Shown piece after piece: positions 44,559 to 53,514 of a stretch of DNA of 64,000 bases. A model generated the notes under the pieces. It was not told where the DNA came from, did no database searches, and worked only from the letters and a program-made list of their open reading frames with translations. A program made the translations under genes and the position numbers. Where the stretch lies: contig NZ_SWBP01000004.1 of the NCBI RefSeq assembly GCF_005116455.1, forward strand, positions 186,001 through 250,000, written 5' to 3'. How positions within the stretch are numbered: the stretch's first letter is position 1; each line of letters begins with the position of its first letter. This stretch comes from Pedobacter cryophilus. GTDB taxonomy: Bacteria > Bacteroidota > Bacteroidia > Sphingobacteriales > Sphingobacteriaceae.

Positions 44559-46388
44559 ATGATGAAAAAGATAAAGATTTTTATATTCACAACTTTAGCA
44601 TTTATTACGCTTTCATGTAATAAATCTTTAGAATTAAATCCAACCGATTTTAGCTCACCCGAAAATTATTATAACACTGAGCAGCAATTAAATTTTGCTT
44701 TAAATGGCATATATGGTGTTTTAAGAGGAAGTTCTATGTACGGCGGTAATTTAAATTCTTCATTAGCTCATCCAAGTGATGAAGCATTGTGGAGATACAA
44801 TACAGCCAGTTCAACCGGTTTTGAATTTCTAACTTATAACTCCAGTGCTCCACTTATTAGCAGCTTATGGGGTAATTTATACAACGGCATTAATTTATCT
44901 AACCTATTGTTAGAAAACATGGATAAAGCCACAGCTAGTGATGAGGGTAAAAAAGTAATAAGAGGAGAAGCATTATTTTTAAGAGCCTATTACTATTTTC
45001 TATTGGTTGATCATTTTGGAGGCGTTCCATTAAAATTAAAACCATCTCAATCACCAGATAGGGCAGAAGACGTATCCTTGCCAAGAAGTTCTATTGCAGA
45101 AGTTTATGCTCAAATAACAAAAGACATGCTAGAGGCGGAAACATTGGTAAAACCTATTTCTGCTTTTACACATAGCGGAAGAGTTACACAAACGGTGGTT
45201 CAAGGTATGTTAGCTCGAGTTTATTTAACCATGGCTGGTGCGCCACTAAGAGATGTTTCTAAGTATGTTGATGCTAAATTATGGGCCGGAAAAGTGATAG
45301 AATCTGGTTTACACAGTTTAAATCCTAACTATAAACAAATATTTGTTAATCATAATCAAGATTTGTACGATAATAGAGAAAGCATGTGGGAAGTCGAATT
45401 TTTTGGCAATACCAACACTACCAATTTAAGTTTAGGCGGAAGATTAGGAATACTGACAGGCATTTTCTCAACTAACGAGGCTTACCCTGGTTTTTGTACC
45501 GATAATTATCATACAACGGCTAAACTTTACAATTTATACCAGCAAAACCCTAACGATTTAAGAAGAGATGTAAGTATTGCCGCTTATAGATATGTTGGTA
45601 CAAGCAGTTTACCTGTTTTGCATACCGCAACTCAAATTTACGAAAGAGCTACTGCAAAATGGAGAAGAGAGTATGAAACTTTACTACCAAGAAGCAGAGC
45701 CAATACTTCTACAAACTTCCCACTATTAAGATATGCTGATGTTTTATTAATGTATGCAGAAGCAGAAAACGAACTTAACGGACCAACACAAGACGCCTTA
45801 GATAAAATTAATATGGTGAGAAGAAGAGCCATGGGAACAGGTAGTAGAATTAGTGCAATTAATATTGTAACCCAAGGAACTGGCTATAACGCTAACCATA
45901 CAATTTCATTTTCTGGCGGTGGCGGAGATATGGCTTACGCCGATGCTATCCTTACATCAGGTAGAATTACAGGGATTAGATTAGTGAGTGGCGGAGCATT
46001 TTATACCTCGGCGCCAACGGTTACTATTACCGGTGTAACCGCCGGAACCGGAGCAACTGCTACTGCTGTTTTAACGCCTATTAATCCGGCAGCTGCCGAT
46101 TTAGCTATGCCAACTACTAATCCTAAAATCACATTTTTTAAGGCTATTCAAGATGAAAGAGCAAGAGAATTAGCTTTTGAAACTATCCGTTTACATGATT
46201 TAAAAAGATGGGGAATTTATATAGAATCTTTAAGAGAAGTATCAGATGATATTACCAATAACGCCCCAGCAACTTGGAAGTTTTTGGCCCAATCGGGTTT
46301 AAATGCAACTCCTAGAAATGTGCTTTTCCCAATTCCATTAGTAGAATTAACTAGTAACCCTAACCTAGTTCAAAATTTAGGATATTAA
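44559..46388 (+). CDS. susD: SusD-like lipoprotein with an inserted Gly-rich beta domain
   Basis: 609 residues; lipobox TLAFITLSCNK. Standard SusD body (RAYYYFLLVDHFGGVP, LLRYADVLLMYAEAENEL, VRRRA) and C-terminus (ERARELAFETIRLHDLKRWG, FPIPLVEL). Between VRRRA and ERAREL, where the other SusD has ~25 residues, there is an insertion of about 80 residues (~427-510) containing two Gly-rich motifs (GTGYNANHTISFSGGGG and GGAFYTSAPTVTITG). It begins 9 bp after susC. Confidence 0.92.
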   Translation: MMKKIKIFIFTTLAFITLSCNKSLELNPTDFSSPENYYNTEQQLNFALNGIYGVLRGSSMYGGNLNSSLAHPSDEALWRYNTASSTGFEFLTYNSSAPLISSLWGNLYNGINLSNLLLENMDKATASDEGKKVIRGEALFLRAYYYFLLVDHFGGVPLKLKPSQSPDRAEDVSLPRSSIAEVYAQITKDMLEAETLVKPISAFTHSGRVTQTVVQGMLARVYLTMAGAPLRDVSKYVDAKLWAGKVIESGLHSLNPNYKQIFVNHNQDLYDNRESMWEVEFFGNTNTTNLSLGGRLGILTGIFSTNEAYPGFCTDNYHTTAKLYNLYQQNPNDLRRDVSIAAYRYVGTSSLPVLHTATQIYERATAKWRREYETLLPRSRANTSTNFPLLRYADVLLMYAEAENELNGPTQDALDKINMVRRRAMGTGSRISAINIVTQGTGYNANHTISFSGGGGDMAYADAILTSGRITGIRLVSGGAFYTSAPTVTITGVTAGTGATATAVLTPINPAAADLAMPTTNPKITFFKAIQDERARELAFETIRLHDLKRWGIYIESLREVSDDITNNAPATWKFLAQSGLNATPRNVLFPIPLVELTSNPNLVQNLGY

Positions 46389-46398
46389 TTTATTAGAT

Positions 46399-47277
46399 AT
46401 GAAAAAGTTAAATTTAATAGCATTATTGTTTTGTGTTGCGCTATTTGGATGTGAAAAATATCAATTAGATAATCTTCAATTTGATGTTACAGCACCCAAA
46501 ACCACTTTAAAAGTAGGTGAAGAAGTAACTTTTAATTTTACCGGTAATCCAGATAATATCACTTTTTTTTCTGGTGAAATTGGAAAGCAATATGAATTTA
46601 AAGATCGTAAATCTGGTAATGGTAAGGTAGAACTTCAATTTACTTCCTACCTACAAAATAATAAGCCAAACACCTTAAAGTTTTTAGCGTCCACTAATTT
46701 TACCGGTATATCAGATTCTGCCAGTATTGTAAATGCCACTTGGGTGGATATTACCAATCGAGTTACTTTATCATCCGGGTTGGATAATACCGCATCTGGT
46801 GTGGTAGATTTAACTGATTTTAGAGACCTCAATAAAAAAGTTTATTTCGCATTTAGATATACTGATAATACCAGTACAACAGCACAAGCAACTTGGACTT
46901 TAAGAGATTTTGTAGTTAAAAACACCGTAAATAATAGAGTTTTCGAAATTATGAATTTAGCGGATGCTGCCTGGGGAAGATACAGTATGATTAATAAAAC
47001 TAACATTTGGACAGTTTCTGCAACTGGGCTTAGGTTTACAGGCGGTGGGGCAAACTCTCCAAATAATGATGCTTGGGTGATCGCTCGTCCGGCTGATTTA
47101 AGTTTTGTGTCCAAAGATTTAGGAGAAGCTATAAAAGATATTAATCAGCGATTACTGCCACAAAAGTGTATTTTTAATACACCCGGAACTTACAAAGTAT
47201 CATTTTTGGCTTCAAAAGGTAATTTAGAAACTTTTAAAAGTGTTTTAAAAGAGATTACAATTAGGGTTGAACCTTAA
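46399..47277 (+). CDS. DUF5017-type surface lipoprotein
   Basis: 292 residues; lipobox LFCVALFGCEK. Same build as the 22323 product: Ig-like start (FDVTAPKTTLKVGEEVTFNFTGNPDNITFFSG), then WVDITNRVTL, VYFAFRYTDN, TWTLRDFVV and the end TFKSVLKEITIRVEP. Third gene of the operon, 10 bp after susD. Probably binds the same glycan as its SusD. Confidence 0.8.
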   Translation: MKKLNLIALLFCVALFGCEKYQLDNLQFDVTAPKTTLKVGEEVTFNFTGNPDNITFFSGEIGKQYEFKDRKSGNGKVELQFTSYLQNNKPNTLKFLASTNFTGISDSASIVNATWVDITNRVTLSSGLDNTASGVVDLTDFRDLNKKVYFAFRYTDNTSTTAQATWTLRDFVVKNTVNNRVFEIMNLADAAWGRYSMINKTNIWTVSATGLRFTGGGANSPNNDAWVIARPADLSFVSKDLGEAIKDINQRLLPQKCIFNTPGTYKVSFLASKGNLETFKSVLKEITIRVEP

Positions 47278-47341
47278 TTTAAGTGATGATTATAATTTAT
47301 ATATAATCTTATCACAAATTAATTGTACTCATTATTTTTAA

Positions 47342-47373
47342 AAAAGCACATCTAATTATTTAAATGTGCTTTT
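47342..47373. terminator. intrinsic terminator after the second SusCD operon
   Basis: Perfect 10-bp stem AAAAGCACAT (47342-47351)/ATGTGCTTTT (47364-47373), then a T-rich stretch. Confidence 0.75.
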
Positions 47374-47445
47374 ACTTTTTTAACACATCACTAATATAAC
47401 CAATCAATTAGTTCACAGATTTCTAAAAAAAAGAAATTTCAAATC

Positions 47446-48933
47446 ATGATTTTTATCAAAGTAAGAGTTTTATTAATATTGATAATTTGTAGCCCCGTTA
47501 TCTTAAAAGCTCAAGTATCGGTCAACAGTATTTTCACCAACCACATGGTGTTACAACAAAATGCAAAAGTTAAAATATGGGGAAAAGCATCTTTAAATGA
47601 AAATGTAGAAATTATACCTTCTTTTTTGAAAAAATCGGTAAAAACCGTAACAGATGATAAAGGTAATTGGATAGTTGAAATAAATACCCCAGCTCATGGC
47701 GGGCCATACAAAATGTCTGTAAAAGGCAAAAACAATCAAATTGATATAGAAGATATTTACTTAGGCGAAGTATGGCTAGCATCCGGACAGTCTAATATGC
47801 AGTTTCCTTTAGATAGCAATTCAAAAGGCTATAATGGGGTTACAAATTTTAAAGAGGAAGTTGAAAATGCTAATTACCCATTCATTAGACAATTTGTTGT
47901 TAAAGGAGCTATAGCCCGTACAGAAAGCGATACCCAAAAGGGCGAATGGCTAATTTCAAATCAAGAGAATGCTAAAAAAATATCTGCCTTAGCTTATTTT
48001 TTCTCACTTAATCTTCAAAAAGATTTAAAGGTTCCAATAGGAATTATAAATGCTAGTTGGGGCGGCACTTGTATTGAGGCATGGATGAGTGCCAAAGATT
48101 TAGATATTTTTGAAAACGAAGTTTTAAAGCTTCAAAAAATTACTGATGTCAAAGTGAAAATGACAGAAAATTATCCTTCTGTTTTATATAATGGGATGAT
48201 TCACCCGTTAAAAAATTATACGGTAAAGGGGGTAGTATGGTGTCAAGGAGAAAATAACATTAATGATCCAAGAGATTATGCTCAAAAAATGGAGAAATTA
48301 GTTTCAGGCTGGAGAACATCTTTAAATCAAAAAAAATTACCATTTCTTTATGTACAAATAGCCCCATTTAATTATCTACAGCGAACAAAACAATATTTTT
48401 GGGGAACCGAGAATTCTTTAGGTTTTTTGGTAGAACAGCAAACAAAAGTTCTAGCTATGTCTCATGTTTTTATGGCAAGAACAGGAGATGTTGGTGTGAT
48501 TAATAACATACATTATCGCAATAAGCAAGAGGTAGGTTATCGCCTTTCATTACTAGCCTTAAAAGAAGTTTATAAAAAAGATAAAGGCATCATCAATGGT
48601 CCCAATGTTTCTAAAATAGAATATTTAGCTAATCAAGCATTTATTAGCTATAGCAATATAGGTACAGGTTTAAAAATTAAGGGAAGTTTATTAAATGGGT
48701 TTGAATTAAGTGAAGATGGCGTTAAATTTTATCCCGCCACTGCAAATTTAGAGGGTAATAAGGTAACTGTTAAAGCTGATTACTTATTAAAAGTTACAGC
48801 TATACGATATTGTTTTAAAAATATACACGAAGCCAATCTTTTTAACTCAGATGGATTGCCTGCCTTACCATTTAGAACAGACAATGTTCCTTATGAAAAG
48901 CCCAACAACCAAATGCCGCTTTTGAAACAATAA
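47446..48933 (+). CDS. sialate O-acetylesterase-like (SASA family) carbohydrate esterase
   Basis: 495 residues; signal peptide (IICSPVILKAQ). SASA blocks: GEVWLASGQSNMQF with nucleophile Ser116, INASWGGTCIEAWMS, VVWCQGENNIND, FLYVQIAPFN, and a C-terminal GDVGVINNIHYRNKQE that should carry Asp and His. Smaller than the 3171 esterase because it lacks the inserted jelly roll. Follows the terminator at 47342, so expression may be by read-through or an unseen promoter; it forms a pair with the GH16 gene 30 bp downstream. Confidence 0.88.
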   Translation: MIFIKVRVLLILIICSPVILKAQVSVNSIFTNHMVLQQNAKVKIWGKASLNENVEIIPSFLKKSVKTVTDDKGNWIVEINTPAHGGPYKMSVKGKNNQIDIEDIYLGEVWLASGQSNMQFPLDSNSKGYNGVTNFKEEVENANYPFIRQFVVKGAIARTESDTQKGEWLISNQENAKKISALAYFFSLNLQKDLKVPIGIINASWGGTCIEAWMSAKDLDIFENEVLKLQKITDVKVKMTENYPSVLYNGMIHPLKNYTVKGVVWCQGENNINDPRDYAQKMEKLVSGWRTSLNQKKLPFLYVQIAPFNYLQRTKQYFWGTENSLGFLVEQQTKVLAMSHVFMARTGDVGVINNIHYRNKQEVGYRLSLLALKEVYKKDKGIINGPNVSKIEYLANQAFISYSNIGTGLKIKGSLLNGFELSEDGVKFYPATANLEGNKVTVKADYLLKVTAIRYCFKNIHEANLFNSDGLPALPFRTDNVPYEKPNNQMPLLKQ

Positions 48934-48963
48934 ATTTTCAAGTACAATTAAATTTAAGATAAA

Positions 48964-49722
48964 ATGAGAAGAAGCATTTACATAGTGATGGCACTAATAA
49001 TATTAACAGCAAATAAAGGATTTGCACAGCCGCCTAGTGATAAAAAATGGAAATTAATTTTTAAAGATGAGTTTAATGGCACTAATAAAAAGCTAGAAAA
49101 AAAGTGGATTTTTCAAAACGGCCCTACAAATAAACCTAGTGCATTAAAAGTATATAGTAGATGGCGAGATAATGCTGTAGAAGGCAATGGAATTTTAAAA
49201 ATGATGAATAAAAAAGAAAGTAGGGCAGGAGCAGAGTGGACATCGGTAAATATGTGGACCAAACAACCTTTTAAATACGGGTATTATGAATGCAGGTTTA
49301 AATACGGCAACACAACAGGTTTAAACAATGCTTTTTGGTTAATTACCTCAAAAGCCGATTTACAACCAGGCGATAAAGGATTTGAATTAGATATTAATGA
49401 AGGTCATTATCCTGATACCATTAGTATGACAATACACGATTGGTACAAACGTGGGTTAAAAAAACCACATGTTAACTATGTGGTAAAAGGGGCGAATTTA
49501 AGTGACGACTTTCATACTTACGCACTTGAATGGACAGAAGATGAGTTTATTTGGTATTTTGATGGGAAGGTAATTAGAAGAGATAAAAATATTGTAGCTC
49601 AGGTACCAGCAAGAGTCTACTTAAGCTCGGCCATTATTACTTGGGGAGGCGGTCCAATTACTGATGCAATAGATGGTACCAGTATGGATGTAGATTATGT
49701 AAGAATTTATAAAAGAAAGTAA
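48964..49722 (+). CDS. GH16 family endo-glycosidase
   Basis: 252 residues; signal peptide ending ANKGFAQ. KLIFKDEFNGTNKKLEKKW, YYECRFKYGNTTGLNNAFW, catalytic Glu141-Leu-Asp143-Ile-Asn-Glu146 (ELDINE, bulged ExDxxE), DFHTYALEWTEDEFIWYFDG. Only moderately similar to the 38708 GH16, so it probably recognises a different linkage or chain end. Followed by a terminator at 49898. Confidence 0.82.
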   Translation: MRRSIYIVMALIILTANKGFAQPPSDKKWKLIFKDEFNGTNKKLEKKWIFQNGPTNKPSALKVYSRWRDNAVEGNGILKMMNKKESRAGAEWTSVNMWTKQPFKYGYYECRFKYGNTTGLNNAFWLITSKADLQPGDKGFELDINEGHYPDTISMTIHDWYKRGLKKPHVNYVVKGANLSDDFHTYALEWTEDEFIWYFDGKVIRRDKNIVAQVPARVYLSSAIITWGGGPITDAIDGTSMDVDYVRIYKRK

Positions 49723-49875
49723 GTTAATTGCTTATTAAAATAGAACGATTCAACCATTTTTGAATCTAAAAGCTTAAAAACAGGGCGACATTTACATTTC
49801 TTCTTTTAAAATGCCTTTAGACTTTAAGTCAATGACAATAGGCTTTACTAGCTTTAAAAGATGTTTTATTGTTGG

Positions 49876-49931
49876 ATATAAACCCTGTGATGGGTGCAAA
49901 AGGGAAAGCGTTAAAAACTTTCCCTTTTTTT
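49876..49931 (+). terminator. terminator preceded by a segment shared with 25015
   Basis: AAAAGGGAAAG (49898-49908) pairs with CTTTCCCTTTT (49918-49928), followed by T-run. Immediately before it, ATATAAACCCTGTGATGGG (49876-49894) and TGCAAAA nearly repeat the bases before the 25043 hairpin. The surrounding gap 49723-50424 contains no gene I believe in. Confidence 0.6.
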
Positions 49932-50071
49932 GTTTATTAAATTTTCAAAAAAAGCAACTCGTATCCATCATTTGCCAGTTTAAAAACAATAAATTGAAAA
50001 TACATTTTCAGAGGTCTAAACTATAGGTATAGGCTCATTTTTATTCACAGAATCTTTAAACGAACATTTTA

Positions 50072-50127
50072 ACCCCACACTAAGGATGTCTGCACCCCCA
50101 ACAATCGCAAATAGTAAATCATATTTG
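50072..50127 (+). promoter_or_regulatory. candidate HTCS-type site and promoter of the GH3 gene
   Basis: ACCC at 50072, ACCCCC at 50094 (22 bp) and CATATTTG (50120-50127, one mismatch from TAnnTTTG) 48 bp from the first ACCC, as upstream of the PUL1 genes. The ~300-nt leader that follows shows no structure I recognise. Confidence 0.4.
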
Positions 50128-50424
50128 TAGAGTCTAATTTCTAAAACGGCTTAGACAAAAAACCAATTTTAAATAGCAGTTTAATTAAGACTTTATTGTT
50201 TGCAATAAGAATATAGGAGGGGCTTAAACCATAAAAAATACGCTTATCCCAAATAAATTAAATTGTTACAAATAAGAATTGATGCCGCCACAAAATTGGG
50301 TATAAAACATTTTTATTTTGAGGATAAAAGCAAAGAAATAAACTTACAAGTTCCTATCAGTTTAACTTTTTTGAAGTCTTTATAATTGATTTCAAATTCA
50401 AAACAACAAAACAACAAATCATAA

Positions 50425-52635
50425 ATGAAGAAGCATATTTTAAGCAGTATATCGGTTCTTATTTTACTCACCATTACTCAATTTGCAGCAGCGCAACAAA
50501 AAACTAATCAAAAAGTTGAAAAGCAAATTACAAAGCTGTTAAAGCAAATGACTTTAGAAGAAAAAGTTGGAATGATACATGGAAATTCCTCTTTCACATC
50601 AGGCGGAGTGGCCAGATTGGGCATTCCAGAATTGGTCATGTCTGATGGTCCGCATGGAGTGAGACCAGAGCATGGCCGAGATTGGGTTTTAGATAAAGGA
50701 GTTGATGATGCCGGAACATATTTACCTACCGGGATAAATTTAGCCGCTACTTGGAATGCCAAATTAGGGTACGATTACGGAGCGGTTTTAGGCAGAGAAG
50801 CCAGATATAGAGGTAAAGATGTGATTTTAGGTCCGGGTGTAAATATCATTCGTTCGCCTTTAAATGGTAGAAATTTTGAATACCTAAGTGAAGACCCCTT
50901 TTTAACTTCTCAAATGGCGGTAGGCTACATTAAAGGAGTGCAGGCTCAGGGTGTTTCGGCCTGTGTAAAGCATTATGCCGCCAATAATGAGGAAGCTGAT
51001 AGAAATACGGTTGATGTAAAAATGAGTGAAAGAGCTCTAAGAGAAATTTATTTGCCTGCTTTTAAAGCCGCTGTTAAAACCGCTGATGTAGATGTAGTGA
51101 TGGGCTCGTACAATAAGTTTAGAGGTCAGTTTGCTACACATAATGAGTATTTGGTGAATAAAATTTTAAAAGGAGAATGGGGTTTTAAAGGTGTTTTGCT
51201 GAGTGATTGGGGCTCGGTTCACAACACCAAAGATGGCTTACTTTATGGTACAGATTTAGAAATGGGAACCGATTTAAAGCTGATGAATAATAATGTTTCT
51301 CAGTCTGATGCATCAGGAAAAACTATTAAGCAAAGCCTATATGATCAGTTTTTCTTTGCTGATCCAGCTTTAGCAATGGTGAAAGAGGGTTCAATCTCAG
51401 AATCTATTATTGATGAAAAAGTAAGAAGAATTTTAAGAATCATGTTTAAAACCAACATGATAAAAGCTAATAGAAAACTAGGTTTATATAATTCGCCACA
51501 GCACCAAAAAGTAGCTTTACAAGTTGCCGAAGAAGGCATTGTTTTACTAAAAAATCAGCAACAAATGCTGCCATTAAATAAAACTTCTATTAAAAGTATT
51601 GCAGTAATTGGCGAAAATGCTACCCAAGAAAATGCAATGGGAGGCGGCAGCTCTCAGGTAAAAGCTAAATATGAAATTACGCCTTTACAGGGGCTTAAAA
51701 ATTTATTAGGAACAAGTACTGAAATCACTTATGCCAGAGGATATAGAATACAAAGAAACCAAAATGCAGATGCTCAGTTAATTGAAGAAGCGGTTAATGC
51801 AGCTAAAAAAGCTGATGTAGCTATTGTTTATTGCGGTTGGACACACGGCTATGATTACAGCAAATGGAATGATAATGCTTTTGATGCCGAAGCAGTTGAT
51901 AAACCAAATTTAACCATGCCTTTTGAGCAAGACGAATTGATAAAAGCAGTTTTAAAAGCTAATCCTAAAACTATTGTTGTTTTAATTGGAGGTGGGCCAG
52001 TAGATATGACAAAATGGGTAGCGCAAACTCCAGCTATTATTCAAGGGTGGTACTCGGGAATGGAAGGTGGAAATGCTTTGGCGAAAATTATATTTGGTGA
52101 GGTAAATCCATCTGGTAAATTACCCATTACATTCCCAAAAAAATTGGAAGATTCTCCTGCTCACAAATTAGGTGATTTTCATGGTGTAAATGGCGTAGTG
52201 GAGTATAAAGAAGATATTTTTGTTGGTTACAGATACAACGATACTTATAAAATTGAACCACAATTTGCTTTTGGCCATGGCTTGTCTTACACCTCATTTT
52301 CTTATGATCAATTAGAATTAAAAAAATCAAAAGGAGGTGTAATTGTAAAGGTTAAATTGACAAATACAGGTGCTAAAGCTGGTGCAGAGGTGGTTCAGTC
52401 TTATGTGAAAGACATGCAGTCGGCAGTAAAAAGGCCCGAAAAAGAATTAAAAGCTTTTGAAAAAGTGTTTTTAAACCCTAACGAGTCAAAAATCATCACC
52501 TTAACTTTACCAAAAGAAGCTTTTCAATATTTTGATGAAAGTAAAAATAATTGGGTTTTAGAACCCGGTAGTTTTGAAATATTAATAGGCAGTTCTTCGG
52601 CAGATATTAGGATTAAAAAGCAGATAGCGTTATAG
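50425..52635 (+). CDS. GH3 family beta-glucosidase/exo-glucanase
   Basis: 736 residues; signal peptide (LTITQFAAAQ). GH3 TIM barrel (MTLEEKVGMIHG; MSDGPHGVR; GPGVNIIRSPLNGRNFEYLSEDP; KHYAANNEE) with nucleophile Asp261 in VLLSDWGSVHNT; (alpha/beta)6 sandwich (GIVLLKNQQQMLPL; VAIVYCGWTHGYD) and C-terminal FN3-like domain (FAFGHGLSYTSF; ELKAFEKVFLNPNES). Acts as periplasmic exo-enzyme releasing glucose or a related sugar from beta-linked oligosaccharides. Its promoter carries the PUL1-type ACCC motif and no LacI-type dyad, so it may serve both loci. Confidence 0.92.
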   Translation: MKKHILSSISVLILLTITQFAAAQQKTNQKVEKQITKLLKQMTLEEKVGMIHGNSSFTSGGVARLGIPELVMSDGPHGVRPEHGRDWVLDKGVDDAGTYLPTGINLAATWNAKLGYDYGAVLGREARYRGKDVILGPGVNIIRSPLNGRNFEYLSEDPFLTSQMAVGYIKGVQAQGVSACVKHYAANNEEADRNTVDVKMSERALREIYLPAFKAAVKTADVDVVMGSYNKFRGQFATHNEYLVNKILKGEWGFKGVLLSDWGSVHNTKDGLLYGTDLEMGTDLKLMNNNVSQSDASGKTIKQSLYDQFFFADPALAMVKEGSISESIIDEKVRRILRIMFKTNMIKANRKLGLYNSPQHQKVALQVAEEGIVLLKNQQQMLPLNKTSIKSIAVIGENATQENAMGGGSSQVKAKYEITPLQGLKNLLGTSTEITYARGYRIQRNQNADAQLIEEAVNAAKKADVAIVYCGWTHGYDYSKWNDNAFDAEAVDKPNLTMPFEQDELIKAVLKANPKTIVVLIGGGPVDMTKWVAQTPAIIQGWYSGMEGGNALAKIIFGEVNPSGKLPITFPKKLEDSPAHKLGDFHGVNGVVEYKEDIFVGYRYNDTYKIEPQFAFGHGLSYTSFSYDQLELKKSKGGVIVKVKLTNTGAKAGAEVVQSYVKDMQSAVKRPEKELKAFEKVFLNPNESKIITLTLPKEAFQYFDESKNNWVLEPGSFEILIGSSSADIRIKKQIAL

Positions 52636-52719
52636 TATTCGGTTCCGTTTTCTTGCTCTTATTAAAAGAAAACAATTTCTTAAAATCGTTAAGTTTTTTT
52701 GCTTAAGCTGTAAAGCTAA

Positions 52720-52756
52720 AAAGCCGCTTCAAATCATTAAGACTTAAAGCGGCTTT
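52720..52756. terminator. bidirectional terminator between convergent genes
   Basis: Perfect 10-bp stem AAAGCCGCTT (52720-52729)/AAGCGGCTTT (52747-52756), located between the GH3 stop and the convergent BON-protein stop. Confidence 0.7.
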
Positions 52757-52805
52757 GGAGCGAATTTTCTGGGTTTGAGATCTGAAAATAATGCTAATTC
52801 TAAAA

Positions 52806-53480
52806 TTAGCTTTCATAGGCATACTCAGGTTCTTCAATCTCCAATTCATTAACTACTGACAATACGCCTGGCGCAGCCCAAGCCGCATCTTCGGCATCAT
52901 CATTTTCAGCAAACGATCTTACTTTTCCTCTTAAAATTACTTTGCTTCCATCAACTTCGGCAGTAATTTTTCGGGCATCAATAGTGGCGCTTCTGTGAAA
53001 AGCAGCACTAATTTTTTGTTCTAACTGGTGAGGACTAACCTTAGGCTTTACAATAATTGAATTAATTACTGATTTTACGCCTCTTAAATTTTGAATGGCA
53101 ATTTTTGCGTTACTTTTTTGGTATTCCCATTCTACTTCTCCCTCTAGCTTCACAATGCCATTTTCTACTTTAATTTTAATTTTCTCTTCTTTTACCGCGG
53201 TATGCCATTTTAAAGCTTTTAATACGGCTTCAGCAATTTCAGTATCAGATTTGCTGAAAGTAGATGAAATGCCTACTTCTATATCCTCGGCAACAGCTTT
53301 TACACCGGCTACTTTTTTAGCGGCTTTTTCTGCTTTTATTTTTTTAAAGTAAGAATCCACTTTTCCTGATAGCGTAACAATACCTTTTTTAACAGTTACA
53401 CCAATTTCAGAAGTATTTAATTGTGGTTCCCATAGTAATTCATCAATTACATCTTGTTGAATTTGTTCGTCGGTTTTCAT
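52806..53480 (-). CDS. three-BON-domain protein (OsmY-like)
   Basis: 224 residues without signal peptide. Three BON repeats: ~3-70 (IQQDVIDELLWEPQL...VTVKKGIVTLSGKVDSY...VAGVKAVAEDIEV), ~77-145 and ~150-218, each ending in a G-V-x-x-V/A motif. BON domains bind phospholipid or membrane and appear in osmotic/general stress proteins; the lack of an export signal is unusual compared with OsmY but common in Bacteroidota homologues. Last gene of a three-gene minus-strand operon. Confidence 0.85.
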   Translation of the reverse strand: MKTDEQIQQDVIDELLWEPQLNTSEIGVTVKKGIVTLSGKVDSYFKKIKAEKAAKKVAGVKAVAEDIEVGISSTFSKSDTEIAEAVLKALKWHTAVKEEKIKIKVENGIVKLEGEVEWEYQKSNAKIAIQNLRGVKSVINSIIVKPKVSPHQLEQKISAAFHRSATIDARKITAEVDGSKVILRGKVRSFAENDDAEDAAWAAPGVLSVVNELEIEEPEYAYES

Positions 53481-53514
53481 AGTTTTTAATCTAAATAGGT
53501 ATAAAATATCAGCG

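Noticed and set aside
49811-50026. 71-codon open frame in the gap before the GH3 gene
   Set aside because: It runs through the terminator hairpin at 49898-49931, has no recognisable domain or signal, and lies in a gap whose other features are regulatory; treated as chance.
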